A stretch of 5,421 bases of DNA, taken from Gammaproteobacteria bacterium (GTDB lineage: Bacteria > Pseudomonadota > Gammaproteobacteria > Eutrophobiales > Eutrophobiaceae). Positions 1 through 5,396 of the stretch are shown one piece after another (position 1 is the first letter of the stretch; each line of letters opens with the position of its first letter). The stretch is taken from assembly GCA_016198885.1 (NCBI GenBank), contig JACQHV010000184.1:1-5421 (forward strand), read 5' to 3'. The notes under the pieces are model-generated. The model was not told the origin of the DNA. It was given only the letters and a program-made list of their open reading frames with translations, and did no database searches. Made by a program: the position numbers and the translations under genes.

Positions 1-155
1 TGCGCAGCGTATTGACCGCCAGCAGTCTGACATTACCCGTCAATAATGGCCGTTGTGCACTGGGGACCTGGCAGGGTATTTATCTCTGGGAACATCGTAA
101 TTCGCAGCACAAAAGGCATGTCATTGTGACAATTTATGGTGAAAAAAGTGACTGA
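1..155 (+). CDS. YjbQ/UPF0047 family protein, C-terminal end (5' part outside window)
   Basis: The first full codon is at position 3 and the frame runs 50 codons to a TGA at 153-155. The protein ends with a run reading GRCALGTWQGIYLWEHR followed by a hydrophobic strand (HVIVTIYGEK). This G-R-x-x-L-G-T-W-Q core and closing beta strand are the signature of the YjbQ/UPF0047 family, small proteins of about 140 residues that form a trimeric beta fold. Some members have weak thiamine-phosphate synthase activity, but the physiological role is unsettled. About two thirds of the gene, including the start, lies left of the window. It converges on hemH with 21 nt between the two stop codons, and I see no terminator hairpin in that gap. 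The family call is firm for so short a piece; the function is not. Confidence 0.85.
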   Translation, partial: RSVLTASSLTLPVNNGRCALGTWQGIYLWEHRNSQHKRHVIVTIYGEKSD

Positions 156-176
156 GTCGATATTGATATGGTTTAT

Positions 177-1205
177 TTAATCGGTCCAGTCCCGGCAATG
201 TTTCAGGATCAGTTTTACCAGGGTTTTAATATGTGACGGGCGGTCGTTCAGGGCGGGAATATAGGAAAATCTTTCTCCTCCGGCCTCAAGAAAAAAAGCG
301 CGGTTTCGCATATTAATTTCTTCGAGTGTTTCCAGACAGTCGGCGGCAAAACCAGGACACACCACATCAACGCTTAAAATCCCGGAGCCCCCCCATTTTT
401 TCAACGTGAAATCTGTATATGGTTTTAACCATTCTCTCGGACCGAAACGTGACTGGAAGGACACCAGCCATTCAGCATCCTTAAGTTGCAATTTATCTGC
501 TACAAGACGGGCTGTCATTTTGCATTCGTCAGGGTAGGGATCGCCTGCATCTGCGTACTGTTTGGGGATGCCATGAAATGAAAAGAGGAGTTTCTCGGCC
601 CGGCCATTTTCATCCCAGTGTGACTGAACACTCTCGGCCAGTGCATGTATATAATCGGGGTCATTGTAATAATGATTGATCAAGCGCAGTTCAGGCAACC
701 AGCGCCAGTTTTTCAGCACCTTACTGACAGCATCGAATGTTGATGCAGTGGTAGTGGCGGAATATTGCGGGTAAAGCGGCAGGATTAATATGCGCTGTGC
801 GTTGGCCCCCCTCAGTTTTTCGAGGCCTCCCTCAAGCGAAGGATTGCCATAGCGCATGGCAAGGACAATTTTAAAGTTGGCTGTGGATCGTTGTTTAATT
901 TCATCCTGAATCGCCGCGGCCTGTTTCTTTGATGTGTCCAACAGGGGTGAACCATTCTCTGTCCAGATTTTCTGATATGCTTTTGCAGATCGATAAGGCC
1001 GTATGCACAATATAATTCCGTGCAGAATCATCCACCAGAGTAATTTCGGAACTTCGATTACCCTCGGGTCTGACAGGAAGTCAGCCAGAAATCGCCGCAC
1101 AGCAGATATTGTCGGGGCGTCCGGTGTGCCGAGATTGATCATTAAAATCCCGGTACATGCAGGGTTATCAAAGGTAAAATCCGGATTTCTGCTTTGCCTG
1201 GTCAT
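177..1205 (-). CDS. hemH: Ferrochelatase
   Basis: Ferrochelatase inserts Fe2+ into protoporphyrin IX, the last step of protoheme synthesis; bacterial forms are soluble or loosely membrane-attached. The 342-residue length is normal for proteobacteria. Visible family marks are the N-terminal strand MINLGTPDAP (residues 22-31), the LPLYPQYSATTTAS block (142-155), the signature LLFSFHGIPKQY with the presumed metal-handling His211, the QSRFGPREWLKPYTD block (251-265), and CPGFAADCLETLEE (283-296) with the presumed catalytic Glu292. No C-terminal Fe-S cysteine cluster is visible. The start at 1205 leaves the usual short leader before the first strand; the next Met (residue 22) would remove part of the fold. 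No Shine-Dalgarno sequence is visible before this ATG. The gene is divergent from the cupin gene with 24 nt between start codons, so its promoter should lie inside the cupin gene. Codons for residues 269-275 contain an A6 and a G7 tract, and the frame is intact. Confidence 0.97.
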   Translation of the reverse strand: MTRQSRNPDFTFDNPACTGILMINLGTPDAPTISAVRRFLADFLSDPRVIEVPKLLWWMILHGIILCIRPYRSAKAYQKIWTENGSPLLDTSKKQAAAIQDEIKQRSTANFKIVLAMRYGNPSLEGGLEKLRGANAQRILILPLYPQYSATTTASTFDAVSKVLKNWRWLPELRLINHYYNDPDYIHALAESVQSHWDENGRAEKLLFSFHGIPKQYADAGDPYPDECKMTARLVADKLQLKDAEWLVSFQSRFGPREWLKPYTDFTLKKWGGSGILSVDVVCPGFAADCLETLEEINMRNRAFFLEAGGERFSYIPALNDRPSHIKTLVKLILKHCRDWTD

Positions 1206-1229
1206 GATCGGTGATGAAAGACAGTTATT

Positions 1230-1622
1230 ATGTTTATCAAGAATCTGAATGAGTGTGAAGAATTTACCGCAAATGACGGTTGCCGTATACGCGAGTTACT
1301 GCATCCTGAAAATGATACGGTCAATCTGCCATTTTCCATTGCGATCGCGACCGTTGATGCAACCGGACGAAGTTACCGGCACAAGCTTAACCTGACCGAG
1401 ATCTATTATATCCTCGAGGGTACAGGCAGGATCCACATTGATAGTGAATGTGCGACAGTAAAGGTGGGTGATGTCATTGTAATACCCGCAGGGGCATCAC
1501 AATGGATTGAAAATCCGGATGATAAAAAACTGGTTTTTGCTGCAATTGTCAGTCCGCCCTGGAACGCATTGGATGATGTGCGTCTGGATGCAGAGGATAA
1601 AACGGGAAACGTCAATATTTGA
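1230..1622 (+). CDS. Small single-domain cupin protein
   Basis: A 130-residue protein with one cupin beta barrel. Motif 1 spans residues 46-64 (G46, H51, E57, G64, with TEIYYILEGTG) and motif 2 spans 80-95 (G80-DVIVIP-AGASQWIEN). The usual second His of the HxH pair is Leu53 and the motif 2 His is Gln91, so at most two of the four classical metal ligands (His51, Glu57) remain. Metal binding is therefore doubtful, although I recall similar stand-alone cupins with the same H-x-L and Q pattern. No substrate can be assigned. The ATG at 1230 gives the family-like opening MFIKNLNECEEF; only a weak purine stretch (GAAAG) precedes it. Its stop codon lies 11 nt before the preferred NUDIX start, which suggests an operon and translational coupling. 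The gene is divergent from hemH. Confidence 0.85.
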   Translation: MFIKNLNECEEFTANDGCRIRELLHPENDTVNLPFSIAIATVDATGRSYRHKLNLTEIYYILEGTGRIHIDSECATVKVGDVIVIPAGASQWIENPDDKKLVFAAIVSPPWNALDDVRLDAEDKTGNVNI

Positions 1623-1633
1623 CAGGCACTATT

Positions 1634-2266
1634 ATGATTATGAGTAAGATCCTGCCCATGAAATTCTGCAGCCTTTGCGGAGGGCCTGTCATCAGCAAAA
1701 TTCCTCCTGATGATGATCGGCCCCGCTATGTGTGTGTCGCATGTGAAATTGTTCATTACCAGAATCCCAAAGTAGTAACAGGTTGTATCCCCGAACACGA
1801 TGGCAGGGTATTGTTATGTAAAAGGGCGATTGAACCACGGCAGGGGTACTGGACCTTGCCGGCAGGGTTTATGGAGCTCGGCGAAACCAGTTTTGAGGCG
1901 GCCCTGCGTGAAACCCTGGAAGAGGCAAATGCCAGGGTCAAACTTCTGGACCTGTATACTGTTATCAATCTGCCACATGTTGATCAGGTGCATATGATGT
2001 ACCGGTCAGAATTGCTTGATCAGGATTTTTCACCCGGGAAAGAAAGCGTGGCTGTAGATTTGTTTGCAGAGCACCTGATCCCATGGGATGAACTGGCGTT
2101 TACAACAATTCAACAGACCCTGAAATTTTACTTTAAGGACAGGCAATCAGGACATTTTCAACTGCACACGGGCGATATTCTCAAACAGGGCGATCGATAC
2201 GATTTCAGGCCCGGACCATCCGAGGTAACCTCGCATCAATCATCGACCTCGACCCAGCGGCCGTAA
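1634..2266 (+). CDS. NUDIX hydrolase with N-terminal zinc ribbon
   Basis: NUDIX enzymes hydrolyse nucleoside diphosphates linked to another moiety; the substrate here is unknown. From the ATG at 1634 the protein has 210 residues. An N-terminal zinc ribbon has Cys12, Cys15, Cys34 and Cys37 (FCSLCG ... VCVAC), as in NudC-like and related families. The NUDIX box starts at Gly78 and shows Glu84, Arg92-Glu93 and Glu96-Glu97, with Asn99 in place of the second canonical Gly. Residues up to about 180 follow a common zinc-ribbon NUDIX family of about 180 residues; the last 25-30 are an extra Ser/Thr/Pro-rich tail. Starts at 1619 (TTG), 1634, 1640 and 1658 are possible. I prefer 1634 because CAGG at 1623-1626 lies 7 nt upstream. 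It is probably co-transcribed with the cupin gene. Its last 31 nt overlap the 3' end of the minus-strand 71-codon gene. Confidence 0.93.
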   Translation: MIMSKILPMKFCSLCGGPVISKIPPDDDRPRYVCVACEIVHYQNPKVVTGCIPEHDGRVLLCKRAIEPRQGYWTLPAGFMELGETSFEAALRETLEEANARVKLLDLYTVINLPHVDQVHMMYRSELLDQDFSPGKESVAVDLFAEHLIPWDELAFTTIQQTLKFYFKDRQSGHFQLHTGDILKQGDRYDFRPGPSEVTSHQSSTSTQRP

Positions 2267-2451
2267 CTGCATTCATAACATTTACCATCCGAGATGATCT
2301 GATCGCCTTGCGAAAATTCTGTATCATTCCAGAAACATTTTTCGTTCTGCAGATTCATTTGTACAGTGGACTGTTCACTCATGGGGCCCAGGACAGTCGA
2401 GGTATTTCTGGCAGGATCAACCGGTTTTACAGGTGTGGGTATTTTTGACAT
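2236..2451 (-). CDS. Small cysteine-containing protein of unknown function (71 aa)
   Basis: I do not recognise this protein with certainty. The first 35 or so residues are polar and rich in Pro, Ser and Thr, probably disordered. The C-terminal half (residues 38-69) is a compact module with Cys39, Cys58 and Cys61 in the pattern K-C-F-W ... G-K-C-Y-E-C-S-Y-G-R-W, similar in style to small DUF1496-like proteins, though that resemblance is only by eye. There is no signal peptide or membrane segment. It is likely to be a real gene because the ATG at 2451 is preceded by a strong purine-rich ribosome binding site (TGGAGGGAGGGGAG, 2456-2469) and farther up by a good sigma70-type promoter. It is divergent from sat across a 177-nt gap and overlaps the NUDIX 3' end by 31 nt. 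Three cysteines may hold a metal or form a disulfide; that is inference. Confidence 0.75.
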   Translation of the reverse strand: MSKIPTPVKPVDPARNTSTVLGPMSEQSTVQMNLQNEKCFWNDTEFSQGDQIISDGKCYECSYGRWVEVDD

Positions 2452-2455
2452 GGCG

Positions 2456-2469
2456 CTCCCCTCCCTCCA
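2456..2469 (-). promoter_or_regulatory. Strong ribosome binding site of the 71-aa gene
   Basis: On the minus strand TGGAGGGAGGGGAG lies directly upstream of the ATG at 2451. The nearer core (AGGGGAG) is 4 nt from the start and the farther GGAGG is 12 nt away. It is the main argument that this short reading frame is translated and that residue 1, rather than Met24, is the start. Confidence 0.75.
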
Positions 2470-2489
2470 CTGCTTTTATTATGTTTTTA

Positions 2490-2519
2490 ATCATAATCCT
2501 TACCTGCCATTTGTGCCAA
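2490..2519 (-). promoter_or_regulatory. Candidate sigma70 promoter for the 71-aa gene
   Basis: Read on the minus strand, TTGGCA (2519-2514) and TATGAT (2495-2490) are separated by 18 nt, each with 5 of 6 matches to the consensus -35 and -10 boxes. Transcription would start near 2483, giving a leader of about 31 nt that includes the strong ribosome binding site. This is a reading by eye with no experimental support. Confidence 0.5.
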
Positions 2520-2535
2520 TTTGTATGATTAATCC

Positions 2536-2563
2536 TTGAATTTATTTTAAAGCACGTTATTGT
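2536..2563 (+). promoter_or_regulatory. Weak candidate promoter for sat
   Basis: TTGAAT (2536-2541) and TATTGT (2558-2563) are 16 nt apart, each matching the sigma70 consensus at 4 of 6 positions. Start of transcription would be near 2570, leaving a leader of about 58 nt before sat. The match is weak; sat may instead use an activator or another sigma factor. Confidence 0.25.
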
Positions 2564-2616
2564 TAGCGACCGTTTTTCACCCCTGATTGTGGAAAAAACT
2601 GTTTATTTGTGATTTC

Positions 2617-2621
2617 AGGAG
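2617..2621 (+). promoter_or_regulatory. Ribosome binding site of sat
   Basis: AGGAG lies 7 nt before the ATG at 2629. This is near-ideal spacing and fixes the sat start. Confidence 0.8.
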
Positions 2622-2628
2622 ATAAAAA

Positions 2629-3828
2629 ATGATCAAGCCACACGGGTCCATTGTACTGAACCCCCTGTTTATAAAAGACGCAAAACGCTGCGCCAGATTG
2701 GCAGTCGAGGCCGATAAACTGCCCTCTTTACTGCTCAATTCTGCTGCCGCAGCCAATGCCGTCATGCTGGGCGCAGGTTATTTCACACCGCTCAAGGGGT
2801 ATATGAATCTCGCTGATGCGATCAGTGTGGCTGAGACAATGAAAACTGATAACGGTCTCTTCTGGCCGGTACCCTGTTTGAACAGGACAGATGATATCGA
2901 CTCGATCAAGAGTGCAAAACGCATTGCATTGCGTGATCCGAATATAGAAGGAAAGCCCGTTCTGGCCATTCAGGATGTTGCGGCAATAGAACAGATTTCA
3001 GATGAGCAACTTGTACGTATAACCAAGAAGGTTTTTGGTACCCTGGATCAATCACATCCTGGTGTAGCCACATTCATGACCATGGGCAAGTACGTCATTT
3101 CAGGCGCCATTGAAGTCCTGAATTTCAGTTATTTTGAAAAAGAGTTTCCTGATACCTTTCGCACTGCGGATCAAATCCGGAATGAGATCCATGCAAAAGG
3201 ATGGGAGACAGTAGTCGCTTTCCAGACGCGTAATCCCATGCACCGCGCGCATGAGGAACTCTGCAAGATGGCAAAGGACGCAGTCAACGCTGACGGCGTA
3301 TTGATCCACATGTTGCTTGGAAAATTGAAAAAAGGAGATATCCCTGCTGATGTTCGTGACGCCGCAATCAGAAAAATGGTGGAACTTTATTTCCCGGTAA
3401 ATACAGTCCTGGTCACCGGATATGGATTCGATATGTTATATGCCGGTCCGCGTGAGGCCGTCCTGCACGCGATTTTCAGGCAGAACGCTGGTTGCACGCA
3501 CCTGATTGTCGGACGTGATCATGCCGGTGTGGGAAATTACTATGGTCCTTTTGAAGCGCAGGAAATTTTTGACAGAATTCCCCAAAACGAATTATTGATT
3601 CACATCTTCAAGGCGGATAACACGGCCTATTCGAGGAAGCTTAATAAGGTAGTGATGATGCGCGATGCACCGGATCACACACCTGAAGATTTCGTGAACC
3701 TGTCCGGTACCAGGGTGCGGGAGATGCTGGCCTCTGGACAACCCTTGCCGGTGGAGTTTGCCCGCCCGGAAGTTGCCGATATCCTGATGCGTTACTATCA
3801 GTCAGAAGAAGCAAGGATGGTGGGATAG
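2629..3828 (+). CDS. sat: Sulfate adenylyltransferase (ATP sulfurylase), dissimilatory single-domain type
   Basis: Sat catalyses ATP + sulfate = APS + pyrophosphate in the cytoplasm. The homo-oligomeric form of about 400 residues serves sulfate reducers and, running in reverse after APS reductase (AprBA), sulfur-oxidising bacteria such as Allochromatium, where it makes ATP from APS. The 399-residue length fits this type and there is no APS-kinase domain. Catalytic motifs are intact: QTRNPMHRAHE (199-209), GRDHAGVG (295-302) and SGTRVRE (359-365). The only cysteines are 21, 83, 212 and 289, so the cysteine-rich zinc site of Thermus-type Sat, expected near residues 335-350, is absent. It is monocistronic in this window: the 71-aa gene is divergent and rho is convergent. 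No apr or dsr genes are visible. That the cell oxidises rather than reduces sulfur is inferred from the gammaproteobacterial character of Rho. Confidence 0.97.
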   Translation: MIKPHGSIVLNPLFIKDAKRCARLAVEADKLPSLLLNSAAAANAVMLGAGYFTPLKGYMNLADAISVAETMKTDNGLFWPVPCLNRTDDIDSIKSAKRIALRDPNIEGKPVLAIQDVAAIEQISDEQLVRITKKVFGTLDQSHPGVATFMTMGKYVISGAIEVLNFSYFEKEFPDTFRTADQIRNEIHAKGWETVVAFQTRNPMHRAHEELCKMAKDAVNADGVLIHMLLGKLKKGDIPADVRDAAIRKMVELYFPVNTVLVTGYGFDMLYAGPREAVLHAIFRQNAGCTHLIVGRDHAGVGNYYGPFEAQEIFDRIPQNELLIHIFKADNTAYSRKLNKVVMMRDAPDHTPEDFVNLSGTRVREMLASGQPLPVEFARPEVADILMRYYQSEEARMVG

Positions 3829-3870
3829 ATATAGAAAAATACATGGACAGATATAAGTATTTTCAAGGTT

Positions 3871-3916
3871 GTCATTCCGGTACCCATTCGGGTATAAACT
3901 CCAGCAGGAATCCAGT
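3871..3916. repeat. Dispersed-type palindromic repeat (REP/MITE-like)
   Basis: The block starts GTCATTCCGG and ends GGAATCCAGT. It contains an inner perfect inverted repeat TACCC (3881-3885) / GGGTA (3890-3894) with a 4-nt loop and an outer pair ATTCC (3874-3878) / GGAAT (3907-3911). GTCATTCC...GGAATCCAG ends are typical of short palindromes scattered between genes in many proteobacterial genomes. It sits between the converging sat and rho genes, a usual place for such elements. Only one copy is present here, so its repeat status is inferred. Confidence 0.55.
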
Positions 3917-3996
3917 AATAATTGCTCACCTTACAGGATGTTGATGTGCACCAGCGTGACGGCGGGCAAAATTATTTAGCGTCGTTTTGAATTATC

Positions 3997-4018
3997 ACGG
4001 CAGAATAACTACTGCCGT
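3997..4018 (-). terminator. Hairpin over the rho stop codon, possible terminator
   Basis: ACGGCAG (3997-4003) and CTGCCGT (4012-4018) form a perfect 7-bp stem with an 8-nt loop that contains the rho TAG. In the rho direction no T tract follows, so it is not a classical intrinsic terminator; it might protect the mRNA 3' end. In the sat direction only TTTC follows. It could be a weak two-way terminator. Confidence 0.4.
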
Positions 4019-5268
4019 TTCATCGCATCGAAGAAATCGGCATTGGTCCTGGTAGCCTTGAGGCGTTCCAGCAGGAATTCCATACCGGCAATATCTTCCA
4101 TGGGGTGCAAGAGCTTCCGTAATATCCACATCTTCTGCAGTTCATCCTTGCCCGTCAGCAATTCTTCGCGGCGGGTGCCGGAACGGTTTATATTGATTGC
4201 AGGGTAAACACGTCTTTCCGAGATCGTCCGATCCAGGTGTAATTCCATATTGCCCGTACCTTTGAACTCTTCATAAATCACATCATCCATCCGGGATCCT
4301 GTATCGATCAGGGCGGTGGCGATAATGGTCAAACTGCCCCCTTCCTCGATATTGCGTGCTGCGCCAAAGAATCGTTTGGGTCTTTGCAAGGCATTGGCAT
4401 CCACACCACCCGTCAGGACTTTTCCGGAGGCGGGTACAACGGTGTTATAGGCACGGGCCAGACGGGTGATTGAATCCAGCAATATCACCACATCCTTTTT
4501 ATGTTCAACCAGGCGCTTGGCCCGTTCAATGACCATCTCGGCGACCTGCACATGACGGCTCGCAGGTTCATCGAAGGTGCTGGAGATGACTTCTGCCTGT
4601 GTGGAACGCTCCATTTCTGTAACCTCTTCAGGACGTTCGTCAATCAGGAGGATAATTAAATGACACTCCGGATGATTATGTGTGATCGACTGGGCAATGC
4701 TTTGCAGGATCATTGTCTTGCCGGCCTTGGGCGGTGAAACGATAAGACCGCGCTGTCCTTTTCCAATCGGGGCCACCAGATCAATAATGCGTGGTGTGAG
4801 ATCTTCCGTGCTGCCGTTGCCTAATTCGAGGGAAAGTCTGGAGTGGGCAAAAAGCGGGGTGAGATTTTCAAATAATATTTTATGTTTTGCTTTTTCCGGT
4901 GGTTCGAAATTTATTTCGTTGACTTTCAGGAGGGCAAAGTAACGTTCACCGTCCTTGGGAGGGCGTATCTTGCCCGCTATATTATCTCCTGTTCTTAAAT
5001 TGAAGCGCCGGATCTGGCTTGGAGACACATATATATCATCCGGTCCTGCAAGATAAGAACTGTCGGCTGAACGCAAAAACCCGAATCCGTCCTGTAATAT
5101 CTCCAATACGCCATCTCCATAAATGTCCTCGCCTTTTTTGGCCTGTGCCTTGAGGATTTCAAAGATGACATCCTGTTTACGTGAGCGGGCAAGGCCATCC
5201 AGGCCCAGTGTCTCTGAGAGGGTAATGAGTTCTGATGCAGGCTGTTGTTTTAGTTCTGTAAGGTTCAT
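4009..5268 (-). CDS. rho: Transcription termination factor Rho
   Basis: Rho is a hexameric RNA-dependent ATPase and helicase that binds C-rich rut sites on nascent RNA and ends transcription. The protein is 419 residues, exactly the E. coli length, with near-identical long blocks. The N-terminal helical domain (1-47) is followed by the RNA-binding OB fold with DGFGFLR (60-66) and YVSPSQIRRF (80-89). The ATPase core has Walker A PPKAGKT (179-185, Lys184), catalytic Glu211 in DERPEE, Walker B DVVILLD (259-265), the Q loop VLTGGVD (284-290) and the R-loop region TGSRMDD (323-329). Residues known to contact bicyclomycin in E. coli (Lys184, Asp210, Glu211, Arg212, Asp265, Ser266) are kept. Against E. 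coli from memory, 220-227 reads ERSTQAEV instead of QRLVKGEV, and Arg326 replaces Lys326. Both look conservative for function. The start at 5268 has GGAG (5272-5275) only 3 nt upstream. The leader is structured, and rho is known to autoregulate in E. coli. Confidence 0.99.
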   Translation of the reverse strand: MNLTELKQQPASELITLSETLGLDGLARSRKQDVIFEILKAQAKKGEDIYGDGVLEILQDGFGFLRSADSSYLAGPDDIYVSPSQIRRFNLRTGDNIAGKIRPPKDGERYFALLKVNEINFEPPEKAKHKILFENLTPLFAHSRLSLELGNGSTEDLTPRIIDLVAPIGKGQRGLIVSPPKAGKTMILQSIAQSITHNHPECHLIILLIDERPEEVTEMERSTQAEVISSTFDEPASRHVQVAEMVIERAKRLVEHKKDVVILLDSITRLARAYNTVVPASGKVLTGGVDANALQRPKRFFGAARNIEEGGSLTIIATALIDTGSRMDDVIYEEFKGTGNMELHLDRTISERRVYPAININRSGTRREELLTGKDELQKMWILRKLLHPMEDIAGMEFLLERLKATRTNADFFDAMKRQ

Positions 5269-5310
5269 TGACTCCAGTATGGTTTCATTGCTTGATGATG
5301 AAAATTACGT

Positions 5311-5328
5311 AAACGCAAATATGCGTTT
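5311..5328. repeat. Perfect 7-bp palindrome in the rho leader
   Basis: AAACGCA (5311-5317) and TGCGTTT (5322-5328) flank a 4-nt loop. Two more pairs (5308-5309 with 5330-5331) follow after one mismatch. It lies 43 nt upstream of the rho start codon, and in the rho transcript it is followed within a few bases by ATTTT. It could be an operator, an mRNA leader hairpin or part of an attenuator. Confidence 0.5.
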
Positions 5329-5343
5329 CCGGTCTAATTTTGT

Positions 5344-5372
5344 AAAAATCTAAAAATCGCCTTGGGGGATTT
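5344..5372 (-). terminator. Attenuator-like hairpin with T tracts upstream of rho
   Basis: On the minus strand AAATC (5372-5368) pairs with GATTT (5358-5354). After one C/C mismatch, CC (5366-5365) pairs with GG (5361-5360) around a CAA loop. The stem runs into two T-rich stretches ending at 5344. This resembles an intrinsic terminator, though the stem is weak. It lies downstream of the candidate rho -10 box, so it could be a leader attenuator. If the real rho promoter is nearer the gene, it could instead end an upstream transcript. Confidence 0.35.
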
Positions 5373-5390
5373 GGTAACTAGAAAGAGTAG

Positions 5391-5396
5391 ATTATA
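5391..5396 (-). promoter_or_regulatory. Candidate -10 box of the rho promoter
   Basis: The minus strand reads a perfect TATAAT at 5396-5391 in a very AT-rich stretch. No good -35 hexamer is seen 16-18 nt upstream within the window. Transcription would start near 5384, giving a leader of about 115 nt. The right edge may hold the last codons of another minus-strand gene, but too little is present to say. Confidence 0.4.

Noticed and set aside
156..176. Terminator between the YjbQ-family gene and hemH
   Set aside because: The 21-nt gap has no stem worth naming and no clear T tract after one.
1003..1248. 81-codon plus-strand open frame opposite the hemH 5' end
   Set aside because: It is antisense to conserved hemH sequence and runs into the start of the cupin gene in another frame. 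Its composition looks random.
1619..1633. TTG start giving the NUDIX protein five extra residues
   Set aside because: The ATG at 1634 has CAGG 7 nt upstream, while the TTG overlaps the cupin stop and adds residues outside the family's usual extent. The TTG start is not excluded.
1406..1798. 130-codon minus-strand open frame across the cupin/NUDIX junction
   Set aside because: It is antisense to two well-supported genes, and its translation resembles no known family. It is a shadow of their coding frames.
3958..3988. GACG ... CGTC pairing followed by GTTTT as a sat terminator
   Set aside because: The stem is only 4 bp with an 18-nt loop, too weak to call.
5123..5353. 76-codon plus-strand open frame antisense to the 5' end of rho
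   Set aside because: Most of it opposes conserved rho codons and the rest crosses the rho leader. No ribosome binding site or family resemblance is visible.
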